From assembly GCA_963816435.1 (NCBI GenBank), contig CAWFKS010000019.1, forward strand, positions 1 through 39,356: a stretch of 39,356 bases of DNA, in the 5' to 3' direction. Source of the stretch: CAWFKS01 sp963816435. GTDB taxonomy: Bacteria; Pseudomonadota; Alphaproteobacteria; Rhizobiales; Rhizobiaceae. The notes below the pieces were generated by a model that searched no databases, had not been told where the DNA came from, and was given only the letters and a program-made list of their open reading frames with translations. A program made the position numbers and the translations under genes. This document shows, in pieces, positions 1 to 8,968 of this stretch. Positions within the stretch are counted from its first letter, which is position 1. Every line of letters begins with the position of its first letter.

Positions 1-1
1 C

Positions 2-1024
2 CTCGTGTCCGGCCTCGCTGGCTGCACGAGCATTTCCTACTACGCGCAGTCCCTGCAGGGTCAGGTGAAGATCATGACGGCGCGCCAGGACGTCAAGAAA
101 CTCATCGACGATCCCTCGACGCCCGAGAAGTTGCGCACCCGGTTGGAATTGGCGAGCGCCATACGACAGTTTGCGACGGCCGAACTCGCGCTGCCCGACA
201 ACAACAGCTATCGCAGCTATGTAGACATCGGTCAGGGCCCGGTGACATGGGCCGTTTTCGCCGCGCCGGAATTCTCGCTGGTGCCGCGAACGCAGTGCTT
301 TCCGGTTTTCGGCTGCGTTCCCTACAAGGGATATTTCTCCAAGCGCTCTGCAGCCGAAGCGGCGGCCAAGCTTCAACAACAAGGGTTTGACGTCTATGTC
401 ACGGGCGTCACCGCATATTCGACGCTCGGTTGGTCAAGCGATCCGCTTCTGAGCACGATGTTCAGCCAGGATGAAACGTATCTTGCCGGGGTGGTCTTTC
501 ACGAGCTTGCCCATCAGCGCGTCTACGTGCATGCCAACTCGTCATTCAACGAGGCTTTCGCTGTGTCCGTCGAGACGACTGGTGTGAAGAAATGGCTGCG
601 CGAGACCGGCAATTCCGCGGGATTGCGCAAATACGAAGCCGACAGGAAGCGTAGCGCCGATTTTCGTGGTCTGGTGCAGCAGACGCGGGACGAGTTGAGG
701 CACGTCTATGGCGCCTCCGGCACCTCGGAGCAGAAACGGGCCGCAAAGGCGGCCGCTATCGATCGGCTTCGGATGCGCTACAGACAGATGCGCGACAGGC
801 GCTGGGGCGGCTACCGGGGATACGATGCCTGGTTCAATGCTCCGATCAACAACGCGAAGCTCGCCGCGACGTCCGTCTACGACGATCAGGTTCCCGCGTT
901 TCTGCGCCTGTTCGAGTTGTGCGCCGGCGACTACCCACGGTTCTACGCGGCGGTCAGACGTATCGGTGCGTTGGACAAGGCCCAGCGAGCCGAAGCGCTC
1001 AAGACAGCAAACTCGTGCAATTGA
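2..1024 (+). CDS. Predicted zinc aminopeptidase, lipoprotein-like (5' partial)
   Basis: The reading frame is already open at the window edge, so the first GTG (position 5) is probably internal. The first visible residues, L-V-S-G-L-A-G-C, look like a lipobox, so the mature protein is probably a lipoprotein beginning at that Cys, with its signal peptide lying outside the window. Counting from the codon at 5, a zinc-metallopeptidase motif HELAH lies at residues 166-170, and a downstream NEAFA (about 182-186) supplies the likely third metal ligand. The SISYYAQSLQGQ start after the Cys and these motifs are typical of the bacterial predicted-aminopeptidase family (Pfam Aminopep). Substrate unknown. 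It converges with the IclR gene and is not obviously part of its cluster. Confidence 0.85.
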   Translation, partial: LVSGLAGCTSISYYAQSLQGQVKIMTARQDVKKLIDDPSTPEKLRTRLELASAIRQFATAELALPDNNSYRSYVDIGQGPVTWAVFAAPEFSLVPRTQCFPVFGCVPYKGYFSKRSAAEAAAKLQQQGFDVYVTGVTAYSTLGWSSDPLLSTMFSQDETYLAGVVFHELAHQRVYVHANSSFNEAFAVSVETTGVKKWLRETGNSAGLRKYEADRKRSADFRGLVQQTRDELRHVYGASGTSEQKRAAKAAAIDRLRMRYRQMRDRRWGGYRGYDAWFNAPINNAKLAATSVYDDQVPAFLRLFELCAGDYPRFYAAVRRIGALDKAQRAEALKTANSCN

Positions 1025-1088
1025 GACGAGCGCATCCGACCGTGTGAAGCGACAGCGACCCCGGAAATTCGTTTTTTGAGTGAACGGC

Positions 1089-1916
1089 CTACGGCAGCAC
1101 GAAGACGCCCGACTGGCGGATCGCTTCGGTTGCTGCGGCCAATCGTGGACCGAAGTCGTCTTCGAAATACGCGGCCACAGCCCGGTAGCTCGGCACGGCG
1201 CAGGCGATGGCCACGAGGAGTCCGTCTTCGGTGCGCCCTAACGGAGAGGCTGCCGCCACCAGGGTGGGCCGCCAGTCGCCATATGAGACACAGAATCGGT
1301 CCGTGCGGCAGCGCGCCACCGCCGCCGCGGTTCTTTCCTCGAATGCGGCGTACTCTTCCGGATGGAGTTCCTTGATCTCGGCGAGCTTCGCTTCGGAGTC
1401 TTGCCCGTGCAACATCGACAAGAGCGCCCAGCCCAGTGCCGATCGATGCAGCGGCCCGGACTGGCCGATGTCGGGCACGAAGGGCCAACCGGGCGGGATG
1501 CCGGCGGTTTGCACATGGACGAATGAATCGCCGGACATGACGCCAAGCGAACAGTTGCCGGCGCACATGTCGGCCAGTTCGCGCATCGTCCTCACCACCT
1601 CGTGACGCCAGGGCATGCCGGCCAGAACCGGATAATTCAATGCCAGGAGCTTCGGGGCGAGGCGGAAGGCCCCCTTTCGGTCGCGGCGCAGATAGCCCAG
1701 GTGAACAAGCGTCTTGCAAAGCCGCGAAACGGTGGGGCGATTGAGGCCGACGCGACTGGCGATCTCCGCGTTGCCGAGCGCGCCTTCGGCCGAGGCGAAG
1801 CACTGCAGGACCTCGATCCCGCGAATGAGCGTCGAGCTTAGCGACGTATCGTTTGTGCCAGGGTTGTCGGACGAGGCGGCGTTCGCCGGAATGTCCGGAT
1901 CACCGTCAGCGCTCAT
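1089..1916 (-). CDS. IclR family transcriptional regulator
   Basis: A 275-residue protein with an N-terminal winged helix-turn-helix (about residues 28-90, including EIASRVGLNRPTVSRLCKTL) followed by an IclR effector-binding domain (about 105-270). The order and length fit the IclR family, which usually controls catabolism of aromatic or other carboxylic acids and often regulates its own neighbourhood. The ATG overlaps the stop of the upstream CoA-transferase gene by four bases (ATGA), so the two are translationally coupled and co-transcribed. The first 27 residues are low-complexity and probably disordered. The likely target is the CoA-transferase/MaoC divergent promoter region; that is inferred from position, and the inducer cannot be read from sequence. 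Confidence 0.9.
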   Translation of the reverse strand: MSADGDPDIPANAASSDNPGTNDTSLSSTLIRGIEVLQCFASAEGALGNAEIASRVGLNRPTVSRLCKTLVHLGYLRRDRKGAFRLAPKLLALNYPVLAGMPWRHEVVRTMRELADMCAGNCSLGVMSGDSFVHVQTAGIPPGWPFVPDIGQSGPLHRSALGWALLSMLHGQDSEAKLAEIKELHPEEYAAFEERTAAAVARCRTDRFCVSYGDWRPTLVAAASPLGRTEDGLLVAIACAVPSYRAVAAYFEDDFGPRLAAATEAIRQSGVFVLP

Positions 1917-3127
1917 GTGATGCCCTTAGCCTTCAGCTCGGATATTTCGGTTTCATTCAGACCAAGCACGTCCCTGTAGATGTATTCGTTGTCGGCAGCC
2001 AGCGCCTTTGCTGCCCATCTGATCTTGCCGGGATTGTTGCGGAACCGCGGCACCAGGCCTTGCATGCGCACCGTGCCGAAGTCCTCGTCCTCGACATCGA
2101 CAACCGCGCGACGGGCGGCGAACTGCGGGTCGGCAAAAATCTGGTCGACCGAATAGATGGGGCCGAGCGTGCCGTTGGCGGCCCGGAAGGCCTCAACCGC
2201 CTCCCTCTGCGTATGGGTCGCCATCCACTCGGCGAAAATACGATCGAGTTCCTCCGTGTGGGCGACGCGGTCGGCGTTGGTGGCGAAGCGCGGATCGTCG
2301 ATGAGGTCGGGGCGGCCGATCGCCCGCGCGTTGTTGGAAAAAGTTCGATTGGTGCTGCCGGCAAGCGTCACGTAGCGCCCGTCTGAGGTCGGATAGACAT
2401 TGGAGGGTGCCGAATACAGATTGAGGTTGCCGCTACGCTGTCGAACGGCACCAAGCTGGTCATACTCGATGGCCAGTACCTCGATGATGCGGAAAAGCGC
2501 TTCGGTCAGCGACAGATCGATCTCTTCTCCCCGCTGCCGGTCGCCTTTGGCTACGCCCCACAGGGCAGCCATGATCGCGAAGGCGCCGAAGAGTCCGCCA
2601 ATCGGATCGCCGATCGGGTAGCCGGTGTGCATGGGCGGACGATCCTCGGCGCCGGTGATGCTGGTAAGCCCACCCATCGCCTCGAAGATGCGAGCGAGCC
2701 CTGAATCGGTGGCGTGCGGACCATCCTGCCCGAAACCGCTCATTCGCAGCACGACGAGACGAGGATTGGCCTTCCAGAGCGTCTCGATATCCAGCCCCCA
2801 CCGGTCGAGCGTGCCGGGGCGGAAGTTCTCGATGAGGACGTCGGCGCCGGCGATCAGGCGCAACAGCAGGTCCTTGCCCTCGGGTCGGCGCAGATCGAGC
2901 GTTCCAAAACGCTTACCGCGATTCGTGACCTTCCACCACAGGGGCTTGCCGTCCTTGAACGGCGGAAAGCCACGCAGGCCATCTCCAACGCCCGGCAACT
3001 CCAGCTTGATCACCTCGGCGCCGAAGTCGGCCAGAAGCGAGGCTGCCATCGGTCCGGCGATGATCGTCGCGATGTCCAGGATCCGAAGCCCCTTGAGCGG
3101 GCCGGCGCCTTCCGTTTCATTCGTCAC
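1913..3127 (-). CDS. CaiB/BaiF (class III) CoA-transferase
   Basis: A 404-residue family III CoA-transferase, which moves CoA between carboxylic acids and so activates a growth substrate. Evidence is the N-terminal LKGLRILDIATIIAGPMAAS, the ENFRPGTLDRWGL segment, and GYPIGDPIGG with Asp174 at the place of the catalytic Asp of formyl-CoA transferase. The GTG start at 3127 is chosen because AGGAGG (complement of 3134-3139) lies six bases upstream; the frame stays open to an ATG at 3193, but that start has no such site. It is first of a two-gene unit with the IclR gene, divergent from the MaoC gene. Substrate unknown; the adjacent hydratases suggest an acid degraded as its CoA thioester. Confidence 0.9.
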   Translation of the reverse strand: MTNETEGAGPLKGLRILDIATIIAGPMAASLLADFGAEVIKLELPGVGDGLRGFPPFKDGKPLWWKVTNRGKRFGTLDLRRPEGKDLLLRLIAGADVLIENFRPGTLDRWGLDIETLWKANPRLVVLRMSGFGQDGPHATDSGLARIFEAMGGLTSITGAEDRPPMHTGYPIGDPIGGLFGAFAIMAALWGVAKGDRQRGEEIDLSLTEALFRIIEVLAIEYDQLGAVRQRSGNLNLYSAPSNVYPTSDGRYVTLAGSTNRTFSNNARAIGRPDLIDDPRFATNADRVAHTEELDRIFAEWMATHTQREAVEAFRAANGTLGPIYSVDQIFADPQFAARRAVVDVEDEDFGTVRMQGLVPRFRNNPGKIRWAAKALAADNEYIYRDVLGLNETEISELKAKGIT

Positions 3128-3172
3128 GGTTTTCCTCCTCATGAAACCTGCAAGGGCATAGAGTTTCATTAT

Positions 3173-3208
3173 TGCAAATTGTAAGGGTCTCACCTACCGT
3201 TATTTGCA
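3173..3208. promoter_or_regulatory. Inverted repeat in divergent promoter region (candidate operator)
   Basis: TGCAAAT at 3173-3179 is repeated inverted as ATTTGCA at 3202-3208, with 22 bases between. It lies in the 180-base divergent gap between the CoA-transferase (starts 3127) and MaoC (starts 3308) genes, in locally AT-richer DNA. Binding by the adjacent IclR-type regulator is inference. Confidence 0.35.
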
Positions 3209-3307
3209 CACAAGGCGGCAGATTTCCGCTGAGACGCGAAAGTCCCGTGCGGGAGACGAGCGACCGGGCGCTCGCTCCGTCCGGCATTCGTTCGCACAGG
3301 AGTTCTC

Positions 3308-3799
3308 GTGGAAGATCGGGAGGACGCGACCGTGAGGCTTTCGCTTGCAGACTACGCAGCGCATGTCGGCAAGGAGCTCGGCGTCTCTCGCTGGATAGAC
3401 ATGCCCCAGGAGCGGATTGACCAGTTCGCCGAGTGCACCGGGGATCGCCAGTACATCCACATCGATCCGGAACGCGCCGCGGCTTCGCCGTTCGGGACTA
3501 CGATCGCCCACGGCTTCCTGACCCTTGCCATGTTGTCGGAGATGCACCGGGACATCGTTCAACTCGGTGGCGTCAAGGCAGCAGTGAACTATGGAACGAA
3601 CAGAGTCCGATTTCTCTCGCCCGTCCCGGCCGGTAGCCGGATCCGCGGGAGGTTTGTCCTGGCGCGATTGGAGGAGATCCGCTCAGGCGAGATACAAGCA
3701 GTTTTCGAGGTGACCGTGGAGGTCGAGGGGATGGAGAAACCCGGCCTTGTCGCGGAATGGCTTTTGCGCCGCTATCTGGACGAAGCGGCCAGCAATTGA
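3308..3799 (+). CDS. MaoC family (R)-specific enoyl-CoA hydratase-like protein
   Basis: A 163-residue single hot-dog-fold protein of the MaoC family, which hydrates trans-2-enoyl-CoA esters. The hydratase 2 signature is visible in TGDRQYIHIDPERA, giving the catalytic Asp46 and His51 (D-x4-H), followed by PFGTTIAHGFLTLAM, which is typical of PhaJ-like hydratases. Start is uncertain: GTG at 3308 has AGGAG five bases upstream, while GTG at 3332 has GGGAGG eight bases upstream. It is divergent from the CoA-transferase/IclR pair and convergent with the crotonase-fold gene. Likely role is a hydration step on the CoA ester made by the neighbouring transferase (inference). Confidence 0.88.
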   Translation: MEDREDATVRLSLADYAAHVGKELGVSRWIDMPQERIDQFAECTGDRQYIHIDPERAAASPFGTTIAHGFLTLAMLSEMHRDIVQLGGVKAAVNYGTNRVRFLSPVPAGSRIRGRFVLARLEEIRSGEIQAVFEVTVEVEGMEKPGLVAEWLLRRYLDEAASN

Positions 3800-3860
3800 C
3801 CGGGGGGGGCAAATCACCCTTCGCAACATGCGGGCTCGGCCACAAGAACCCGGCCAAACC

Positions 3861-4673
3861 TCAACTGTCGCGGTGGTAGCGAGCCCGCCGTCTCTCGAGA
3901 AAGGCCGACAAGCCCTCCCGCGCTTCGTCCCCGAAGCGTGCCAGGTTTATGGCGCGAGCTTCTGCCTCGAGGTGGGCGGGCAGGTCGTTGCCAGGTGCTG
4001 CGTTGACCAGCCGCTTGATGTTTGCAAGCGCGTTGGGCGGCCCGTCGGCGAGCACACTTCCCAGTTCCAGGGCGGCCTGAAGCGCGCCTCCCTCGGACGC
4101 GACACGGGTAACGACCCCGGCCGCGGCCAAGCGTTCGGCAGGTATCGGCTGTCCCAGCATGCATATCTCCATGGCCATCTGGCGCGGCAACGCTGTCCTC
4201 AGAAAATGGCTGATCCCACCGTCCGGGCTGAGTCCGACGCGAACATACGCCGCTGTGAAACTCGCCTTCTCGCTTGCGACGATCATGTCGCAGGCTAGCG
4301 CCAGAGCGAATCCTGCACCGGCGGCTCCGCCCTCGACCGCCGCGATGACCGGCTTTTCGCAGTCGACGATCGACAGGATCATGGCGTTGAGCTTGTCGGT
4401 GTTGGCCGTCGCCCCGGCCAGGGTTCCCTTCGAACTGTTCAGGAGGGAATTGATATTGCCGCCGGATGAAAAGAAGGTGCCGGCACCCGTGATTATCACG
4501 GCGCCTATGGCGGGGTCCGACCCTGCGCGGATCACACATGCCCGCAGTTCCTGGTAGACGGTCGGGCCCAGCGCGTTGCGAGTGGACTCTCCGTCCAGAG
4601 TCACGAGCATCACGGCTCCACGGCGCTCCGCGACGACCCGCGTCGCCATATTCACGAGTTCCGCCAAATCCAT
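3861..4673 (-). CDS. Crotonase-fold enoyl-CoA hydratase/isomerase family protein
   Basis: A 270-residue crotonase-superfamily protein with oxyanion-hole segments SSGGNIN (about 68-74) and EGGAAGAGFALALACDM. Compared with rat mitochondrial crotonase, the two catalytic glutamates are absent: the E144 position is Ala (GAGFALALACD) and the E164 position is Tyr (FTAAY). An Asp in GLSPDGG lies where PaaG-type ring-epoxide isomerases and other superfamily members carry acidic residues. It is therefore more likely an isomerase, hydrolase or other crotonase chemistry than a plain hydratase. It lies 66 bases downstream of the ABC ATPase gene on the same strand, probably the end of that operon. GGGAG lies unusually close to the ATG at 4673; an in-frame ATG nine codons in is an alternative. 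Confidence 0.85.
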   Translation of the reverse strand: MDLAELVNMATRVVAERRGAVMLVTLDGESTRNALGPTVYQELRACVIRAGSDPAIGAVIITGAGTFFSSGGNINSLLNSSKGTLAGATANTDKLNAMILSIVDCEKPVIAAVEGGAAGAGFALALACDMIVASEKASFTAAYVRVGLSPDGGISHFLRTALPRQMAMEICMLGQPIPAERLAAAGVVTRVASEGGALQAALELGSVLADGPPNALANIKRLVNAAPGNDLPAHLEAEARAINLARFGDEAREGLSAFLERRRARYHRDS

Positions 4674-4739
4674 TCTCCCGAACCCTGGCGCTCTGCCGCG
4701 GTTCCTTCATTCGGTGCCGCAGTAGCCGGCACGCGGCAC

Positions 4740-5551
4740 CTAATCGCGCCCGTCTTCGCGCAGCGCATCGCGCAGTTCGCGCAGCAAGGCCAACTGGTCG
4801 GCTGTCATCTCATCGTAGGTCTCTTCCTGATGATGCGGCGGGACCAGCGTATCCGCAGCGATCCTGCCCCCGCTCAGGACGGTGACGCGATCTGCCATGA
4901 GCACCGCTTCATCAAGGTCATGGGTAACGAAAACCACGGTGCGCTGCGGCCCGTCCTGCAAGAGAGATCGGAACTTGGCGCGCACGCTCTGGCGCGTGTC
5001 GGCGTCCAGTGCGGCAAACGGCTCGTCCATCAGCAGCAACTCGGGCTCGACTGCCCATGCGCGGACCAGCGCGACACGCTGCCGCATTCCCTGCGACAAC
5101 TGCCAAGGCCATCGCCGGCCCGCGTCCGCCAGCCCGACGAGCGCGAGGTAGCGGGCAGCGATACGGCTGCGCTCTGCACGGGGTACGCCGCGCAGCTCCA
5201 GCCCGTACTCGACATTTCTCTGCGCGTTCCGCCAAGGCAGCAATGCGTCGCGCGCCGGAACGAAGCCGATGCCGGTCCGTGCCTCGGCAGGCGACCGGCC
5301 AAGCACGCGACGTCGCCGGACGTCGGCGCCACCAACCCGGTAAGGACGTTGAGGATCGTGGTCTTGCCGCCACCCGAGCGGCCCACGAGCGCGATGAACT
5401 GCCCCCGGGGCACGTCGAGGTTCAGGTCGCGCAGCACCTCGTGGCGGGTGCCGTCGGACTGGGTGAAAGTCACCGAAAGTCCGCTCAGCGAGACTGCCGG
5501 GTCTCCGGAAGCTGCTGACGCGCGGCTGGAAGCCACGAATTGCTCGTTCAT
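4740..5551 (-). CDS. NitT/TauT-type ABC transporter ATP-binding protein (frameshifted)
   Basis: The energy-coupling subunit of a nitrate/sulfonate/taurine-type importer. The N-terminal part starts at ATG 5551 with GGAG six bases upstream and reads MNEQFVASSRA..., including Walker A GRSGGGKTT. After a missing base at about 5306-5312 the protein resumes in another frame at VLGRSPAEARTGIGFVPARD, with an ABC signature LSQGMRQR (Gln replaces the usual Gly), Walker B LLLMDEP and the switch His in VTHD. The combined length of about 270 residues is normal for the family. It is 20 bases downstream of the permease gene. Whether the shift is real or a sequence error cannot be decided here. Confidence 0.85.
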
Positions 5552-5571
5552 CGGATTCTCCGGCTCGCCGC

Positions 5572-6356
5572 TCACAGATCGGGCGCACGCCAGCGCAGCA
5601 GCCATCGCTCCGCGGTCGCCGTGGCCATGTTCAGGATGCTCGCGATCACCGCGAGCACGATGAGGATTCCATAGACCGCGTCCATCCGGAATTCGCCCGA
5701 ATACAGGGAGATCAACTGCCCGAGGCCCTCCTGCGAGGCGATGATCTCGGATCCGATGACCCCCAGCAGAGCGTAGACGAGGCCGAGCCGCAGCCCCGAG
5801 AAGATCGCCGGGACGGAACCGGCAGAAAAACCTTGTAGAACAGCTGCGGCTTGGTGATGCCGAATACGGCAGACATGCGCAGGATTTCCGGGTCGGCGCT
5901 TCGCACGCCCGCCTGGGCGGCCGAGGTCACCACGAAAACCACGATACTGAACGCCAGGGCGATCTTGGCTGCGATCCCGATCCCCAGAGCCACGATGAAG
6001 ACTGGCGCCAAGGCGATCCGGGGCATGGCGTTCGCCGCGTCGAGAAAGGGTGTCAGCACCCGCTCGAGACCGCTTAGAAGGCCCAGTGTGATGCCCACCA
6101 CCACGCCCACCGCCGATGCCAGGACGAACGCCACGAAGACAGCTTTCATCGTCGCTACGGTGTTGTGCCACAGTTCGCCCGAAACCGCGGAACCCCAGAG
6201 GAAGGAGAACACCTGCTCCGGGGACTTCGCAATGATCGGGTCGATCACGTCGAGCGAAACGATGAATTGCCAGATGCCGAGCCAGGCAAGGATGACCAGC
6301 ACCTGCCATGCCACCAGTATCATTCTCGATCGCGACACACGCGGCGGCACTCGCAT
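5572..6356 (-). CDS. NitT/TauT-type ABC transporter permease (frameshifted)
   Basis: An inner-membrane permease of the SsuC/TauC class (BPD_transp_1 fold). The N-terminal frame reads from MRVPPRVSRSRM through several membrane helices to KPQLFYKVFLP; after one missing base at about 5818-5821 (in a GG run) it resumes as SVPAIFSGLRLGLVYALLGVIGSEIIASQ and ends in RWRAPDL. The coupling-loop region falls just at the break. ATG 6356 is chosen because it puts about ten residues before the first helix; GTG 6383 is an in-frame alternative, and neither has a strong ribosome site. It is the middle gene of a binding protein, permease, ATPase operon. Confidence 0.83.
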
Positions 6357-6444
6357 GGCGCCGCCGCCGTCAAGTGCCGCCACGAGATCCGTGCTGCTTG
6401 CTGGTCAATTGTGTCGCGGCCTTCTTGAATTCGACGCCAACCGT

Positions 6445-7477
6445 TCAGCGGCCGCAGGAAGCATACACGGTGTCTTTGTAGGTGGGGATGTCATCGCCCC
6501 CTCCGGTGATCCAGTCGGGTTGAGAGTTCCAGACGGATTCCGGCACCGAGTCGTGAAAGGCCGGGAGGGAATCGTGCAATTCCTCCAGGGCCAAATCCTT
6601 GGAAATCCCGACCTGCTTCGCCAGGACATCCGCCGCAGCGTCGCGGTTGGCCGGATCCTTCATCCAGGTGACCGCCTTGGTCATTGCCTTGCAATATTTG
6701 TTGAGCGTGGCCGGGTCCTTCTCCATGAAGGCCCGGGACGTCGTATCGATGACGCCCAGAACATCCGTCATCGTCGACGCCGGCGTTGCCCGGTATGCCT
6801 GCATCGACGACCGTCACGCCTTCCATCCCCTGCCGTTGCAGATCCTGCAGCGACACGACCGCGGCCAATGCGTCCACCCGCCCGTTCTTCAATGCGGGGA
6901 CCGCGGTATTGGGTGCGCCCACGGCGATGATGGTGACATCGTCGGTAGACAGCCCACCGGCCTTCAGCAGCGCGACAACGAACTTGTTCACGACACCGCC
7001 CAATGAAGGGAGCCCGATCTTCAATCCCTTCAACGATTTCACGTTTTCGGGAAAGCCGGCGGTCGCAGAAGACGTGGCCTTGTCCTTAATGACGATGACC
7101 TGCCAGTTGATGAATTCGGCGAAATCATTGAGGACCAGCAGCTTCGAGGACTGCCTGGCGACGTCGAAGCTGACCGAAGACGCTCCATAGGCAACGTCGA
7201 CGCTGCCGGAAACCACGCCCGCCGCCAGCGCCGGGCCGTTGTTGAAATTGATGATGTCGGCCTTCAGCCCCTGCTCGGCAAAAAAGCCCTTCTCGTCTGC
7301 CACGATCCACGGGGTGCTGCTGATATTGCCCGGGTAGATGCCGATCTTGATGGTCGTGCTCGCGTCGGAAGCCGCAGAGTCGGCATTCGCCGGCATGGTT
7401 GCGGCTGCGAATACGGCCACACTCGCGAGCGTTGCACGCAGCAAAGTTCCCGCGATCTTGAATCGTTTCGGTTCCAT
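6445..7477 (-). CDS. NitT/TauT-type ABC substrate-binding protein (frameshifted)
   Basis: Periplasmic binding protein of the NMT1/TauA class. A signal peptide covers about residues 1-32 (MEPKRFKIAGTLLRATLASV..., cleavage near PANA). The mature part has IKIGIYPGNISSTPWIVADEKGFF, the usual first strand and helix, then FNNGPALAAGVVSGSVDVAYG. The frame breaks at about 6790-6805, where one extra base separates VVDAG from YRATPASTMTDVLGV; the C-terminal part ends VYASCGR. ATG 7477 is preceded by GGGAGG at four bases. First gene of the importer operon. The ligand is probably a small anion or an aromatic or sulfonated acid, which family resemblance cannot narrow further. Confidence 0.85.
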
Positions 7478-7622
7478 GATTCCTCCCATGTCGAACGGGG
7501 GCATCCTCCGCCGCCGCTCTCGCACTTACGCTACGCAAGTTTGACGATATGTCAAGGCAGATTGAACAAATGTCAATCCGACCTGACGAAGTGTCAATTA
7601 CCGGCCGGAGCGTCTCTTCCCC

Positions 7623-8766
7623 TCAGGTCGGAGCGAGGGTGGACCAGGCGGCAAACACGCGCCGGTCCCAGTCCGGCAGCGAAATGCCCATCTCGCGTGA
7701 AAACGCTTCACGGTAGAGGGCGTGGCCGAGCGCGACGCACACGCCCGCCATCTGCCGCGTGGTCAGCCTGTCGGAGCCGGCCCGGTCGCCGAAAGGCGAA
7801 AAAGTGTCGTCGCCGTCGAGCGCCAGCAGGGCCATCAGGCGCGCGGAACGATTGTCCTGCGTTCCTGCGGCGAACAGCCGGTCTCCCGGAACCCCGCCAT
7901 GGCTGGTGACCGGTCCCACGTCGGGCAGATACATCCGCAGCGCCGCCAGCAGCAATTCGCGGCGAGAGCCGAAATGGTGGTAGACAAGCCCCCTGTGGAC
8001 GCCGGCTCGCGCCGCCACCTCACGCAGGTTTACTCCCGCAAGGATTCCCTGATCGTCGATCAGCTCGACCGCCGCCGCCGCCAGCGCCTTCCGAGCGCCG
8101 GTTTCGTCCGTGGAGAATTGTTGCGGAAGTGCTTCGGGGAGACGCTGAACCGTCGTGCCCCAGTCCGCAGCCGCTGCACGCCGCCCCACCGCCGGACACG
8201 AGACGCCTGAAACGCGCATCGAGAACATCGCGCGCCACGCCCATCTGGCGTGCCATCCCGTCGCGGAAGAGCACGTAGCCGTAGACGAGCGAGTTCTGCA
8301 GTCCAAGCAACGCCTCGAAGTCGGCACTCGCCGGCAGACGGTTCTCCCGGATGTCGCGCTCGAAGTTCTGCAGCATCACGCCACGCAACGGCATGACCCG
8401 CAGCCGAGGGTCTCTGTCGATGAGGAGAAGCGTCATCAGTTGGACTGCGGCGGGATAGGCCAGGGCCGCCTTCGCAAAAGCCGAGAGCCGTCTGTCATAG
8501 CTCGAATAGGGAATGGCCAGGATGGTGCCCTGCAGTTCCATAGCGCCATGCCTCAGGGCAGAGCGCAGCAGCGCCTGCCTGTCGCCGAAATAGTGATAGA
8601 CGAGACCCTTGGTGACGCCGGCCGCGTCTCCCACCTGCTGCATGGTGAACCCGGCCAGGAGACCGCCACCGGTCAACAGCGTCAGCGCCGCACGCTCCAA
8701 TGCCCTGTCCGTACTGTCCGACTTGTCCCGTGCGTTCCCGATATTCGGCGAGATTTGACTGGCCAC
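7623..8766 (-). CDS. Tandem TetR/AcrR-type regulator with two TetR units (frameshifted between them)
   Basis: Two TetR-type units lie head to tail. The first starts at GTG 8766 (GGAG five bases upstream), has an HTH at MQQVGDAAGVTKGLVYHYF and a helical ligand domain running to RDVLDARFRRL. The second has its own HTH at LREVAARAGVHRGLVYHHF and ligand domain ending WSTLAPT. They are in different frames; the change is equivalent to one extra base between about 8140 and 8220. Either a double-TetR protein of about 380 residues is broken by one indel, or the second unit is a separate gene starting inside the first (ATG near 8219). The lack of a ribosome site for the second unit favours the fusion. 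It is divergent from the SMP-30 gene and may repress it. Confidence 0.72.
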
Positions 8767-8830
8767 GAGTTCTCCATTCGCAAGTCGGTTACTGAGGGCT
8801 TCGCCTTGGCCGAGACTTGTTCCATTCCGG

Positions 8831-8899
8831 ACTGCCTTGTCCAGTCACCCGCCGTCAGGTCTAGCACAATAGGCGGCCTCTGCCGTAGCGGCGCCTATC
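8831..8899. promoter_or_regulatory. Two inverted repeats in the TetR/SMP-30 divergent region (candidate operators)
   Basis: GACTG at 8831-8835 pairs with CAGTC at 8843-8847 (7-base gap), and ATAGGCG at 8870-8876 pairs with CGCCTAT at 8893-8899 (16-base gap). Both lie in the 202-base divergent region between the double-TetR gene (8766) and the SMP-30 gene (8969). Two separate dyads would suit a regulator with two DNA-binding units, but that link is speculation. Confidence 0.3.
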
Positions 8900-8968
8900 C
8901 GTTCTTCCGCGTGACGCGGCGCATTCGCGATCGTAGAGTGGCCACCACGCGAGACGGGAGGCGCCGAG

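Noticed and set aside
3800..3860. A G-run and GC-rich stretch between the convergent MaoC and crotonase genes as a terminator
   Set aside because: No stable inverted repeat with a T-run could be traced.
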